DNA from: Letharia columbiana
Taxonomy: Eukaryota; Ascomycota; Lecanoromycetes; Lecanorales; Parmeliaceae
NCBI RefSeq assembly: GCF_014066305.1
Contig: NW_023501084.1
Location: 278,501 to 342,500 of the forward strand
Direction: 5' to 3'
DNA: 64,000 bases
Translations under genes and position numbers: made by a program
Part shown: one piece after another, positions 1-11,927 of the stretch
Numbering within the stretch: the first letter of the stretch is position 1
Layout: each line of letters starts with the position of its first letter
Notes under the pieces: model-generated
Database searches by the model: none
Seen by the model: only the letters and a program-made list of their open reading frames with translations
What the model was told of the DNA's origin: nothing

Positions 1-622
1 AAAGTAAACACACATGCTGCAGATCGATCGGGGACACGAGGTACAGGCAGCTGGATGACATTAAACCTGTCGCCCTGCGAGGCATGTCACCCACGAGCTT
101 TTCGACATAACGATTGAGAAATTGTGGTCGATGCCATCTGCTGAGTGGCATTGGCCCATCAATCCATATCACCATAGCTTCAAGCTGATTCTACGCAGAA
201 ATTTGGATAGCCTGTCTTCGGGGAAGGCGAACCGCAATGTCAGATTCACAAAGTCCGCGAGGGTACAATAGAGCCCATGTACACATGCCATACTATCTAC
301 GTATGAACTGTATTCGCAGCTTCATTACAAGTCCCAAGCTCAGCGAAAAATGTCAGAGGAGCGCGGAGAAACCGCAATCGGGTCGCAAAACAATTGTCTC
401 CAGTATAACGGAATTACAGTATAAAGGGTATGCGTGTCGCAAGACCACGGTAGTGGAGAATTGGATAGGCCGGCAGACTAACTGGCAAGATAAGTTTAAG
501 GGGGGGACGGGGAGGGCGAGGGAAATAGATGTTTGATCGACCATACTGCTGATACTTCCCCGAGCTCTCGCAAACTGAGAGCGCATCTACGAAGTTCTCT
601 CCTCCATGCCCAATACCCTTCC
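1..622. other. Left-edge stretch, no supported gene
   Basis: Open frames here are short and overlap on both strands, with no recognisable domain or splice pattern. A G-rich tract lies near 500-515. I see nothing else. Confidence 0.5.
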
Positions 623-1368
623 CTACTCCCCACTCTCCATCGCATCTCGTTGATACAGAGCACCAAGCCCAGGCTCACGAGGCCCTTCGTCCTCCATCCG
701 AGTATCATCATCCCCCTCCCACACCTCATCCTCTACATCCTCATCCTCAACAATCCAACCCATATCATCACCATCATCGTCATCATCGTCAACAACATCC
801 TCCCGCTCTTCGTCATCATCTCCACCACTGCCCCCCACCACCATCTCCCCGACTTCCCCCAAGAAAATAAACTCGTCCTCACTCCTTCCCTCATTCCCAT
901 CAAAGCTTCCATCTTCGCCCCCCTGATCACTCCACATGCCTACATCCCACTCACAAGTCGAGAACCAACCATCGACCCGCGTCAAATCGGACTGTCGACA
1001 CATACATCACATCAGAAAACCCGATTTGCTCTGGATTGATCCCATCTCCCATCTCCCCCCCGAAAAAGCCCCGAAAAAGAAAAACAAAGAAAGTGAGAAA
1101 AAAAACAGAGTGAGGGGGCAAAAAAACCAACCTCATGCCGCCCCCTACAAACCCCCTGCACCCCATCAATCGTCTCCACCTCCCACCCGCAGCGCGTACA
1201 CCGCCACATGCGATCCCGGGGATCGAACTGCACGCCCGTCGTGTTCTCCGGCGAGGGCGACCGGTAGGGATCGTAGTCGTCCGAGTCCGGGTTGGAAGTG
1301 GAGGAGGTAGGAGGGGGCGGGGTGAGGGTGCGGAGGAAGCGGAGCTCGTCGGTCGGGGTTGCGGGCAT
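623..1368 (-). CDS. Two-exon zinc-ribbon-like acidic protein, unknown function
   Basis: Inferred as exon 1 1368..1132 and exon 2 991..623, about 201 residues. The donor (GAG|GTTGGT) and acceptor (GACAG|TCC) are in the same phase, and removing the 140-bp intron joins two frames that are otherwise only partial. Exon 1 encodes a proline/serine-rich start followed by WRCTRCGWEVE near residues 55-65 and a further Cys about ten residues on. This CxxC pattern suggests a small zinc-binding fold. Exon 2 is strongly acidic, with long Asp/Glu runs around residues 125-165. The function is not recognised. The intron is long for this window and contains a homopurine/homopyrimidine run, so the gene model is moderate. 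It could act in the nucleus, but no localisation signal is clear. Confidence 0.5.
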
Positions 1369-1855
1369 GATGGGTCGGGTCGGCTGGAGCGGAGTGGGGT
1401 GGATTGGACTGGGCTGTGGCGGCGGTTGGCGTGGGTGTTTGGGGAGAGTGAGATATGTGATTTGTGTGTTGTGTGTGTGTGGTTTGATTAGTTGACGGGT
1501 GAGGGAGGGCTACCGGGGCTTGGGGGAAGGGGGGGGGTCCAAAGTGAGGTGAGCTGTAGCTAAATCGAGTGGGGGTTTATGCAGGGGTTGCAGGGGTGAG
1601 TGGGTGGGTGGGTGCTGTCTGTCTGTCTGTCTGTACAGTATAGCATTCGCCCATCACTTCACCCCGGCCCCAAATTCCAGATCTCCCACACCGATGCACG
1701 CAGCGCTAATAACGAGGCCGCAGATCCATGACACCCTGAACACTACGCCCAAATGGCCCATTACTGCCCCCCCCCCACATTTGACAAACGAAAGACTCCC
1801 CTACCCACCACCACCCTCCCCACCCATCAACCTCCCCCTCTTCCTCACCCCGCGC
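1369..1855. other. G/T-rich spacer with CTGT microsatellite
   Basis: Upstream side of the zinc-ribbon-like gene. It contains TG-rich and GGGTG-rich tracts and a (CTGT)n run at about 1616-1634. No gene is supported. Confidence 0.5.
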
Positions 1856-2095
1856 TCAAAATCCCCCTCCACCTCCCCAACCTCCCTCCCTCCCCATCGT
1901 CGTCGTCGCTCGTCCACCCCGCTTGCGTGTGAACCTGACCCGTTTCCTCGCTCCCGTGTCCAACCCCAGCCTCTCGATCGTTCCGGCGTCGCCGAAGCGG
2001 GCGCGCCGGCCGCCGGCGCAGGCTCGGATGACGACGGAGCTCCGGTCTGGGGCGATCTTCGTGATTACGCCACTGGTCCAGGGGGTGCGGGGCAT
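1856..2095 (-). CDS. Small basic ORF in a CpG-rich stretch, doubtful
   Basis: A 79-residue frame begins at an ATG (MPRTPWTSG) and is rich in Arg and Gly, with clusters such as GGRRARFG and KRVRFTRKRGG. The surrounding DNA has much higher CpG than its neighbours, as coding DNA sometimes does here. No family is recognised and the downstream half is low complexity. It may be an exon of a larger unrecognised gene or a chance frame. Confidence 0.22.
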   Translation of the reverse strand: MPRTPWTSGVITKIAPDRSSVVIRACAGGRRARFGDAGTIERLGLDTGARKRVRFTRKRGGRATTTMGREGGWGGGGGF

Positions 2096-2269
2096 GGCGG
2101 TGGGGGGGACTTTGGGTGGTGGGTTGGGTTTTGGGTGAAGGTGGTGGTGGTGGTGGTGAGGGGGAGGAGAGAATATGGATAGGCAAGTTAGACTTGGACG
2201 GCGCGGTTTGGAAAGGGGAGATGTGCGATCTAGATGGTGTGCGGAGGACGATTCGAGTGCTTTGGACAA

Positions 2270-3233
2270 GAGTGCGGTATGATTTCGGTATCGCGGTTCT
2301 CGATTATGGGTCTGAGTCAGAAGATGAAAAAATGGGCTGGCTCTTTCTTTACATGCTCAAAAAGCTTTGAGATGAACAGAACTCACACGCTCGCTTGAAA
2401 GAGGCGGAGCAGGGCACCTCTCATCCTCCGCTGTTTTCGTTTTATTTTTTTCGAAGAAAGAAGGAAAGGAAAAAGCGTCGTCTCAGAAATCTTCCCGTGC
2501 AACAGCGATCAGCCAATCATGTTGTATCGAGTCCGCCTTGTTTCGTGAGGAGCGTTTGCAATCGGGCGGCACATGCGGGATCAATGCCGGCCGGGCATTT
2601 TATTACCTAGTCCTTGCAGAGTCATCACCGCCCTATTTCGAGCCGGGCAGGTAGGCAGGAGTCGTGGCGTAGCTGTCGGTGCGTCACTTGGGTCTGTGGA
2701 TCGGTGACAGAGCTGCGGTTATGTGGAGGTGGGTGTGGTTGGAGGTGGAGGCGTTTTGGAGAAGTTGGCAGGGATTGCGCGGTCGTTGATCTGAGTTGAG
2801 TTGAGTTGCGTGCTGCGCTGATGAAACGGTTTGAAATGGGAACTGGGGGGCTGGAGTTGGGTGGTGTTTCGGAGGTGGCCTCTGAGTGATCAGGTAAGAA
2901 GCATTGGCCTTGCCAGAGACTCAAATAGGGTTGTACGGGGTGTGTTTTGGAAGGAGGGTGGGTGGGTGTAAAGAAGGGGGGGTCGGAGAAAAGTTGAGTC
3001 TGAGGTGCGAGTGATGGTTACTGGTCTACTTGCCCGAGGTGGGTCTGACTTCTTGGGTTTTACTTGCTAAAGATCGTCGTCCGAATGCCCGACTTGTTGT
3101 ACAGAGGTTCGACTCTTCCGACCGTAGCGTCCATCACTCCTGCAAGTACTACCAGCACAACTTGATCGAACTGTTCGATTCTTCATTGCAGAATCTTCCA
3201 GCATTCCTCACTCGTCACAAAGGCATTATAGCC
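2270..3233. other. Intergenic, nothing supported
   Basis: Contains purine-rich patches and a GTTGA direct repeat near 2795. Frames in this stretch are short and mutually overlapping, with no domain. Confidence 0.45.
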
Positions 3234-3746
3234 TCACTCGTATCTCCGCTCCACAGCATCCACTTCCATAAACCGGTCCTTACTAGTGTTGAAAACAACA
3301 TAGACAGGCAAATTCAACTCGACGCCTCTTTGCAACGCCGCCTTAGTCACGGCGGCCCTCGCTACGACGTTGGCGCAATCATGGTAAGGCTTGTCGAGCT
3401 TGATCGTGAGGGATGCAGGGCGCTCCGGAGTCTCGAACATCCTCGTCTTCACCACGCCCGGGTGCCGCGTGCGATCCGAGGTGTCGAGCTCCACCGTCGC
3501 CACTTCGAATTTCCCGGCCTCGTCCGATTTGAAGATCACGTAGACCCTGCTGGAGAATTCAATGCCCCTCTCGATGGCGTCGCGTGCCACCTCGGCGCGG
3601 GACGTTGTGACGTCGATGCAATCGTCGTAGGGCTCGTCGAGCGAGATCGTGAGGGATGGACCACGGACTGCCTTCTCGAACATCCTCGTCGTCACCCTGC
3701 CCCCGTACCGGGTGCCATGGGAGCTGCTTGCGGAGCTGGATGTCAT
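3234..3746 (-). CDS. Hypothetical protein made of two tandem repeats
   Basis: An intact single-exon frame of 170 residues with an ATG start. The protein is an internal duplication. Residues 18-86 and 99-166 align with few gaps and share TRMFE, SLTI, LD.PY.DC, A..RG.E and VYV.F in the same order and spacing. Each module looks like a mixed alpha/beta unit of about 68 residues. No known domain, signal peptide or membrane segment is recognised. The frame is CpG-rich relative to its flanks, which supports real coding sequence. Function unknown. Confidence 0.6.
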   Translation of the reverse strand: MTSSSASSSHGTRYGGRVTTRMFEKAVRGPSLTISLDEPYDDCIDVTTSRAEVARDAIERGIEFSSRVYVIFKSDEAGKFEVATVELDTSDRTRHPGVVKTRMFETPERPASLTIKLDKPYHDCANVVARAAVTKAALQRGVELNLPVYVVFNTSKDRFMEVDAVERRYE

Positions 3747-4980
3747 GATCCTACAACAAGCGCGTCAGCGCGAAGGAAAGAAGGGATGCGGAATGGTGTC
3801 GGACGGGAATGATATTATCTACCTTGACTTATATTGTGGAATTGTCAGGTTGTGAGGGCGATTTCATGTAAGGTAGTGCCGGGTGTGAACCTTAGAGCTT
3901 GTGATTCTGCTTATGATCTTGGACCTAAGGTTAGGATTCGAGGATGAGCGACGTTCAATAGAGGATAGATATTCAAAGGAGGCAGCGCATCTTGGGGACA
4001 TTAGCGAGTCAAGTCAAATGGGAATAAAAGCCGGACATAGGCCGCAGGCGTAGATTGCAAGCTTTGGGCCAAATGATGAAGAATTCATCGCCCTTCCTGA
4101 CTATTGGTTTCTGTAAAGGCGGGATGCTCGGAATTGTTGTGAAATAGGAGGTAGCTCAGAGAAGCCATGTCGGGTGGAATAGTTACATTCCAGCCATGCA
4201 GAGTTGCCCGCCCCGACAGTGTGACTTCGAACGGGCGGTAACGGGAGCCGAAGAAGCGTTGATGGGGACTTATCATGAACACCGACCCATGGCCCTACGA
4301 GTTGTGTCCTCGACTGCTCGGCATGCATGAAGCGATCGCTGAATCAAAGACTACCGCGACACGGGGCAGCTATTTGGCGCTAACTGGCGGTGACTTGATT
4401 TATTCGGTGGGGAGCAGCGCAAAGGCTGAGCTGGCGGGTATGTTTCAGGCTTGGGTCAAAGAATCTGAGTAGGCGTCTAGGGAAAGAAGTGTTTGACCAT
4501 TCAGAGAAGGTCATGCGGGTCAAAACATCTTTGCTTCGGGTGGAAGCCGCGAATCTCATTTGAGGTCTGAATGTCTTGACCTGGCAGTAAAGGCTTAAGA
4601 GTATTTGGGAGTTTGGGAACTTGGGATGGGGCTGTCCGAATATGAGATGAGACACTTGCTTGGATTGCATGTAGTCTGAAAGTGCTACGGAGGAAAGAGC
4701 GACTATGTGATCGGACGCGCTAAGGAGCGTCACGTGACCTTGCTATTTCCAGGTCCATCCCCATTTCTGAAACGCCCAGTGGCCGTCAAAAGAGTGATTA
4801 CAAGTACGCAAGACCTTTGCTACTCCCACCAGACTGCCCATTCTTTCCTTCTAAATGGCCCCTGTGATAACTCATATGAGAAAGACGTTATCGAATGCTC
4901 CCTCCCACCGCCTTCTTCCCATTCCTCAGAACTCTTGACAGACCCCGACCGCCCCTTAGTGAGAAGACTCTTCTTAGCCA
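3747..4980. other. Intergenic spacer
   Basis: Apart from the LTR-like fragment at 4685-4740, no coding or RNA feature can be supported. Confidence 0.45.
4685..4740 (-). repeat. Short LTR-like repeat fragment
   Basis: On the minus strand this reads CACGTGAC, then CTTAGCGCG, then GTCGCTCTTTCC, in the same order as copies at 32446-32560, 54665-54810 and 59836-59965. It is the shortest of the four and loses similarity after the GTCGCTC motif. Confidence 0.45.
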
Positions 4981-5250
4981 TCATCCACTTCTATCAGTCT
5001 CTGCCCCACCTGTCTCTACCTGCCAAACTACCTCTAATTCCTTGATTCGGTTCTTCTTGTCGTCGAGGTCGGGGAGTACCTTGAACCTGACGTTCTTGTT
5101 TCTTTCTACTGTCACTTCCTGCTCAACAAGCTTGTAGGCCTTATCGTGTGTGAAGATCTCGCCCGTGTCATTTAGCTTGACTTTCACATAGGTAAAATGT
5201 GGATGGACTTCTTCCACTCTTCCATAATACCAGCGCTCCGGGTCGAGCAT
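4981..5250 (-). CDS. Small cold-shock/OB-like protein
   Basis: The frame is open from 5445, but that first codon is GTG. The first in-frame ATG is at 5250 (MLDPERWYYG), giving 89 residues. The segment upstream contains a plausible donor (GTGAGC) and acceptor (CCACAG), and probably represents a 5' leader with an intron. The protein has the strand pattern of a cold-shock/OB fold: WYYGRVEEV, then V.VKLNDTGEIFTHD, then a basic NVRFKV strand and a short charged helix. Nucleic-acid binding is an inference from that resemblance. It is a stand-alone small protein with no other domain. Confidence 0.5.
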   Translation of the reverse strand: MLDPERWYYGRVEEVHPHFTYVKVKLNDTGEIFTHDKAYKLVEQEVTVERNKNVRFKVLPDLDDKKNRIKELEVVWQVETGGAETDRSG

Positions 5251-7474
5251 ATTGTCGGCTGGCTTCTGTGGTTTTTTTCTTAAAATATTGGTTAGATAAT
5301 GGGGTGACCAAAGAGAGGGAGATACTAGAAAGTCGGCATTTGGGTGGCTCACGTTTGTGGGAAAAGGGTAGATGGCTGGTCTGCTTTGATCGACGGGGGG
5401 GTTGCTTTGACCTTTGATGTCGTACTGGATGGTAGAGCTTGTCACTGTAAACTCAAGCCAGGGATGATGAGGATGTGGTTATTGATTTGGATTGTAGAGG
5501 TGGATGTTCTGTGACGATGTTGAGGATTGAGAGGAGAGGAAAACTGCTTTATATACACCAGATACCTAAGTTTCGGCCGCCTTTTGAAGGAGGCAGAGCC
5601 TTCTTTGCTTTTTCGGAGGAGGAGAAATTACGCCTTGGCCACTGATCTGTCGTTGGTAGTAGGGAATTTAACGCCTTCTGTAACCCCGATTCCCAAAACA
5701 AAGGTAGAGCAGCCTTCGCCTTGCATTGGATGGGCAGACGATGTAGCCTGGCATCAACTCTTCAATAGAGCTGCCAGCGAACAACATCCGCTACATTGTT
5801 TCACCTAGAATTTAAATGAGGGGGGCGGCATGAGGGATACTGAAAAGCGGATCTCGCCCAATCCACGTGACCTGCAAGCCTCACGCCTGTTGCGCATTGG
5901 AGAATGCATAGGTCAACGCTCAGTCCGCCTACGCCATGTAAATTTGGGCTGACGATACTGGCATCAAAACTCATGTAGGGATTCAGAGAAGCGGTTGCGT
6001 TGGAGCTACACTCGCAAAGACGAAGGCAGCCTACAGATCTGACGTTGTCGCCTTGACTGACGAAACCCGTGTACTACCCAAGCATGGAGCGCGATCTTCG
6101 GGCCCTACACTTGGAGAATGCGATTGCGAGGAAGCTCATTGACGTGCGTCTGAAACGTTGAGGCCCGAGGATGGTGGCACAGCGGCTATATTCCTCAAGA
6201 GGACCACCAATCAAGACCTCAAATTTGCTTTTTGGTGCCATGCATTATCCGTGGAAAGTAATCTTGTGGGCAGTTGGCGCCCTCGAGATGCTAGAACGCC
6301 GACGGACTTAACCTTCCAAGCCAGACGCAGTATGACGTGGCGGATCGAGCATGTGCATGGTAAACTGGAGGCTGAAAGGTTAGAAGACATGGTGGAGTGC
6401 TGCCAGGACTGTAGCTCTTGGTTTAGGAATTTGTAGTCCGTTGTTTTGACTCGACCCGTTTCAGGGCAGTTTCGCCATGTAGGATTCCATCAAGCCTGGG
6501 GCAGTAAGAGTGGAGGCTGTCGGATGTGCATTATCATGTAGAAGAAAAATGCTTGGGCAGACATCCGAATTGATGAAACTGTCCTGCCTCAGCGCAAAGC
6601 TGCATATGTCTGGGTCAGCAGCCTAGAGGGCGAGCTTTGGGCCAACCGACAGCCTTGTTATCACTCAGCATCCGCTTCAGTAGGGCAATCGTGCGGAAAC
6701 TTTATGGACGGTGAGCGTCTCAGAGAAGTTGACATACGGGCGGACTTATCCTTTCAGATCGAACGCCGCATGACATGGCGACTGAATTATGTGGGTGACA
6801 TGATGAAGGTCTGAAAATTGCAAAACCCGATGGAATGGTTCCGTGAGAATAATTGGTTGGCAAGACTCCGATCTGAGGCGGACATGTTGATCTATTCTAA
6901 TACGTTTCAGGGCAAGTTTAGCATTGATGGTAGCTTGAAATACGAGGCAATAAGAGTGGTAAAGTGACTCACGTGCAGCATGAGATGACAGGCAGACCTC
7001 GGGGCGAACGTTCGGGTGCGAGCATCTTTCTGTCGAATAGCTCTACGACCGACTGCCCAAAAGTTTGAGCTGATGGGTGTGTTCCGGCGTTTCAGCGTTT
7101 CCTCGAAGGACCCTGGCAGACTATTTCGAGGGAAACGGCATGGAGGTCATCCACGAAACGTCACGCCGCCCACAAGGTCATACCCAACGGTATGGTATTG
7201 ACTGAGTGCTGCCTCTCAAACGGACCTCATCTGAGGTCTCCGACAATCTGGCAAAGCGGTACGAGTCAACGGGATGACAAGCGGTCTGATCAGGCAGTCT
7301 TTGTTTCGTTTTTCATAAAGCTGAGCTCTTGTAAAGCTAAGAGTTTCCTTTCATCTACTACTTTCCTTCGTCATAGAACCCTCTCGACAAAGAACAAGCA
7401 CAATAGATCTCGAATATCTGCAAGTCCTCAGGGCTAACGACCCAGCTTCACATCCCCTTAACTAGACTCCATCA
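5251..7474. other. Non-coding stretch with degenerate duplication
   Basis: Holds the probable leader of the cold-shock-like gene (to about 5520) and a decayed tandem duplication (6150-7010, listed separately). No intact gene is supported. Confidence 0.45.
6150..7010. repeat. Two-copy degenerate tandem duplication, ~470-bp period
   Basis: Blocks near 6295-6400 and 6735-6835 share GGACTTA.CCTT, CGCAGTATGACGTGGCG-like and GATGGAATG-like words in the same order. A second pair near 6455-6570 and 6905-7000 shares CGTTTCAGGGCA and AATAAGAGTGG-like words. Divergence is high, so this is an old duplication. It does not preserve an open frame. Confidence 0.4.
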
Positions 7475-8125
7475 ATGGCAGAAATGGAAGGGGTCAAGCA
7501 AGTGATGAGAGAGGAAGAAGAGGAAGAAGAAGAAGAACATGAGGAAGAAGAGGAAGAACAAGAAGGGGATATAGTCTCAGGGCCATGCTACCAGGTCAAC
7601 AGTGCCGTCACTCTCCAGCAATCGGACCTCTGCGAAATATACACATGTCTCCATTGGAGAGGGAAATCCGAGCACACGTGCTGGTCTTACCTCGAGATCA
7701 AACAGATGATCGGCCACGCCAGCCTCAAGCTCGACAAAGACGAATATCAGCATCTAGACCTCAATGGCGTGATCATGTGCTTGCTCGACGAAGAGGATGA
7801 TCTCACGAAAGCTGTGAAGGTTGTCGCTGAGCATAGCAAGGATAAATTTGTGGAATGGATCTCATCCCTTTATAAACGTGGTGTGGAACCTTATGCTGAA
7901 GAAACGAAGTCAGTATCATCACTACGTCTTGTGACAAATTCCTCAACTGATTGGGCATCTAGTTTGGCTAAACAGCAAGACGATGAGTTAGCCGCTCGGC
8001 AAGATGCCATGGGGACACCGGCTGCGAAAAGACGCCGGATCGGTGAGTTCAATTCGATTGCCGCAGTGTTGGAGGGAAAATCTAGCGGGAGTCAAGGTGG
8101 ACAGGGTCAAGGCGGAAGCAAGTAG
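7475..8125 (+). CDS. Acidic-N-terminus nuclear-type hypothetical protein
   Basis: An intact 216-residue frame with an ATG start in good context. Residues 12-31 are almost only Glu. Residues 50-135 look folded (WRGKSEHTCWSY, DLNGVIMCLLDEEDDL, KFVEWISSLYKRGVEPY) and suggest a helical module. PAAKRRRIGE near residue 183 matches a classical basic nuclear localisation signal, and the C-terminus is Gly/Gln/Ser-rich. No family is recognised. The combination suggests a nuclear protein, possibly chromatin- or nucleic-acid-associated, but this is inference only. Confidence 0.6.
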   Translation: MAEMEGVKQVMREEEEEEEEEHEEEEEEQEGDIVSGPCYQVNSAVTLQQSDLCEIYTCLHWRGKSEHTCWSYLEIKQMIGHASLKLDKDEYQHLDLNGVIMCLLDEEDDLTKAVKVVAEHSKDKFVEWISSLYKRGVEPYAEETKSVSSLRLVTNSSTDWASSLAKQQDDELAARQDAMGTPAAKRRRIGEFNSIAAVLEGKSSGSQGGQGQGGSK

Positions 8126-8999
8126 GACTCGAACCGGAAGCGTGGAGGATGACGAGGAGGGTATGGTGACAACAGGTTAGGTTGCTAGACAAGATGCAGA
8201 CGAGCTGATGGATCAGTGGCCAAGACATTCGTTTGTCCTCGATGGAGTTTACAGGATTTGAGTTTGCTTCATGCAAGTTGCACCTTGGGACGAAGGGAGG
8301 GGCTTTTGCGTTGTTCGACTGACAGATAGCATTAATTTCCAACTCCTCCCACAAGATCTCATTCTCAGGATCTTCAGAATCACTGAAAGTGCTAGCTGCT
8401 GCAGGATAGGAGCAAACGCACTTTCCCGTACTTTTGATGCTCGTTCTCAATAGCGATAGACCTTGAGAAGCCAGTATGTTGTATCCCAATAGGGAACTAA
8501 ATGGAGCGATATCCCTGACTTGTAGATGTTTTTCTTCGTTTGGTGTCCTTTGCTCGAGACAACGTACGTGCGATGTGCGCCATGCTCTGGAGGCTGTGCG
8601 CTATAGAGGACGCGGCTGTTCAGAGCGTTGCGCTCTTTTGTGTGGGATCCCCACTTAGAAGGACTACCGCTTTGGCATGTCCGCTCCATGACATGCCTGC
8701 CTTGCGTGTAGGTGAGGTTATATCATCCAAAATGGCGTCCGGGAACAAGAGGATGTGAGACACAGCTTCCTTCTGCGCGTATATGATCCAATTTGAGTAG
8801 AAGGAATGCTGACAGCAAGACGAATACCGCGGCATGGAGAGAGTTTTCTTGCCCTTCATTCCCATCACGATGTGGAGGGACATGAGCTGGCCTTGCGGAC
8901 TCGGCCGAGAAGCAGCAGCGATCGGCCCCGTTGCGTTTTGCCCTGAGTTGACAAGAAATGTCCTCGGGAACACCAAGGAGACGTTCCTGAACCTGCCGC
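8126..8999. other. Intergenic, nothing supported
   Basis: Short overlapping frames on both strands with no domain or consistent splicing. Confidence 0.45.
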
Positions 9000-10350
9000 C
9001 TTCATTTAGGTATTACTGTATTCGTACTCGCGGCGAGCTGTAGGCAATGAGGAGTTGAAGCGTCGTGTGCAGATGATCATCTACATCACAACCGCAGATG
9101 CAAGCTGGTCTGTCCATGACATCATCTACTGCTTCAGCTTTGCCCCTGGCGGGCTTTCGATTCTCTTCTTTCGTACGTAGTGAACTGCGAAAATCGCATG
9201 AGTTGGGGTAAAGAGGAAAGGATGCCCAATAGAGACGTTTTGTACTAATGATCAGATGTTTTGTTCGAGTGAGTGATCATGTTGAAAATAGAAGGGGTAA
9301 GTACAGGATGAAGAGTAGCCTTGATCAGATTGGAAGTCGAGAGTATGTGCAGTGTCAAGTCTGAGATTGGTTAATGGAAGACGTCTGGGACAAGAGAGAC
9401 AGCGTTACCAGAGTTGAGCTGACATTCCATCATGCGCATGAGTGATGCTTGCAATTCATTCTCTGGCGGCTCCTGTCTACTGACAGCCTGTTTGATCGGT
9501 AAGGGGATTCAAGGAATGTTTTTCGATTGTACTTGGCTTGTTGTTTCCCTGCAGGTGAAATTTGTAACGCCAGAAGTTGCTCCGGCCGGATGGGCACATC
9601 GTAGTGTTCCTGAGAGGGTAGCTGCGGGTGATCAGTTTTCTGGCTGTTTGAAGGCTGTATTTTCCCTCTGGCCGATTCATGAATAGACAACGGTGGAATG
9701 GATGGTGGAGGGGAGTCAAATAGCTCCGGCGGAAACTCCCAGCCAGAACTTTCGTTTTGTGACCTTGGAGGAGGACTCTGTAAATTGAAAAGGGTAGATG
9801 TGTCTCCCAGCTTGCCTTCGAAGTTCATATCTGAGAGATCGTAGTCTTGAAGCCTGGGCTATGCGGATGCCCATTCGTGGTAGATCTTCTTCGGTCTGCT
9901 GAGCAGACTCTGCTCCACACGACCAGAGTCTCATAGAGGGTTATAGAAACTAGAACTACGCTGGTCGGTGGGCGTGGAAGGTTCCTTAGCTAATAGCGGT
10001 CAATCGTATCTCTGTTCGCTGAGTGGGTTGACTTCTTCGGAATTGAGGGTCGACGGCGCTGGTAATGGCGATTTGGCATCTTGAATTCTCCGAGGAAGGA
10101 GACAAGAGCCCTGTGGGATATTGATTCACATATCGAGGAGGGGTTCGTCCTGTGCATCGTCTCCAAAGACCCTCCTCCATTGAATTCGTTTCGATGGTTC
10201 ATGTCTTGCCGGAACTGTGCGAAGACCGCCTTCAAGCAATTTCGTGAACGTTGGTGCCCAGAAGTTCTCATAGAAATCATTCGGAGACGGTGGCATGCTC
10301 AGAAGATGGCAGTGGTCGTTATTGGCGTCATAGCCACAGAGACAGACCAT
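9000..10350 (-). pseudogene. Degenerate copy B of a CxCGC-motif gene family
   Basis: Starts at an ATG (MVCLCGYD) and encodes a segment FWAPTFTKLL..GLR..P.RHEPSKRIQWRR.FGDDAQD. This matches copy A (11928-13001) at IWAPNFVELL..LR...TEPSRRVLWR...GGDAQD. Further down, separate frames encode WEFPPELFDSPPPS (9430-9828) and a region resembling FQ.DQGYS.SC..PFY.QHD..LEQN (about 9250-9340). A CICGCDVDDHLH motif follows (about 9070-9110), equivalent to CLCGCGGDAMHCH of copy A. The order is conserved but the frame is broken more than once. Function unknown. Confidence 0.45.
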
Positions 10351-11441
10351 AGTGTGTGCGCATGGGTGAGGTCACTGGTAATGCAACGAAATTTTGTGGG
10401 TGAGAAAGGACGAGAATCGATCTCGGGTGTTACATGTTTGCTTTCGCCATTCAGTGTCGATATATCAATTTGCTGTCCTCGTGCACTGATCAATATAAGA
10501 TCACTACGAATACAATCCTCGACACCCATGGAATCTTAAGCGTCTTATCTACAATAGCGAGTTGAGATTGAAATCTCAAAGATCAAATCGACGAAGTAGT
10601 ATGTGCAGATGAACCAAAACTGGTGACCCAGACTAACCACATGAATCGTCTGCTGTAGACATCCAGCTTTCAAGTACTGTGTTATGAGACCAAGGGCAAC
10701 GGAAACGACACAGTGAGATAACCTATCGAACGTTAATTATCATCCTTGTTCCAGAGCCTGATTATGAAAGGAGAGCCAGCTTGACCTGCCGTGTCGTTAG
10801 CGTATCATCTCCCACGTAGCGGCGGTTAGCGCCAGTCGGGCGAAGAGCTGTGACCGACGACGACGGCTCCTTCTCCACTTTCTTACTTCGGTCCTTTGGT
10901 ACCAAGACTGTGTCGGTTATTGGAATTCCTCTGCTGTTGGTTGCTTCGCCTAGATCTGGATATTAGATTCCACCTCCGTCCTCCTCTACATCGTCGGCCT
11001 GGAAAGTTGAAGGTGGAGCCTCAGCAGATGAAGTTCTATCTCGTTCATGGGTTGTGTCATAGAGATGATACCTTTCAGGTCTCATCGCTTTGAGCTTCGG
11101 CAGGCCTGGTTGCAGAAGCTGTCCGTCTTCCTTTACTTTAGGTTCTCTTCCCTGGTGGCAGAGTGGTTGTGATTAGAAATGCCGGAGATCTCCAATGGAG
11201 AAAACCCTTCAGTGACATAGTGAGTTGGACTTATTAGAGATTTGGTCTTTGGAGGACAGTTTGTGCTCGAGAGAGAGACCTGCTTGAGTCATTTGCATAT
11301 GGCCGGTCAATTGCGAACCTTTCGGCTAACTTTTCACATGGGTTACAGACAGAAACCGAGTCTATTGTAGAATTCGGGCTCCCACCAGCTACATCACTGA
11401 ATCGATCATGTTCTATGCCAAGACGACGATTCTTTTCAGCC
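10351..11441. other. Intergenic, nothing supported
   Basis: No domain, splice pattern or repeat could be supported. Confidence 0.4.
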
Positions 11442-11830
11442 TCATAGCTTTGAGCGTTTATCGCAACAGTCCGCGCCCTCTTCTCTTGGCGGCTCTCTCT
11501 CCGCACGAGAGGAAAATATCTCGGAGTAACATGGAGTCTTCAACGGAAGAAACCTATTAGGAATGTAGGGGGCAGGTGTTTTTGATGGGTTGGCCTCGGG
11601 AGGGGAAGTAGGTGCCCGTGTGAACGAATGGCGAGAGGAAACTAGAGTATTTTCGAAGTTTGCAAATTCCTTGATAGCCTTTTCACCAGATGCATAAAGA
11701 GGGATACTATGAGGCGCATGATTAGGCCCATGCGTAAAGCTATACAGGAATGTATTCGCAGTTTCGTTCGGACTGCGAATAGGAGTGTCTGGTGGACTCG
11801 TCGAGCGCCGGCGCTTGCGAGACGCTTGCA
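11442..11830 (-). CDS. Possible exon of unknown Ser/Pro-rich protein
   Basis: A frame of about 129 residues without its own ATG (the first codon is GTG). It continues upstream in frame as SLNTDTYDIRTRNDDR, so it is more likely an internal exon than a gene. It has a basic cluster SRKRRRSTSPP, then FLYSFTHGPNHAPHSIPLYASGEKAIKEFANFENT. It lies just downstream of copy A and could be part of it after splicing. No family recognised. Confidence 0.28.
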
Positions 11831-11927
11831 CTCGATCGTCGTTCCTGGTTCTTATATCGTAGGTGTCGGTGTTAAGGGAGCGAGAAGACGTTTTGAGGAT
11901 ATTGCCTCGTTCGTCGCCATTAACAGT

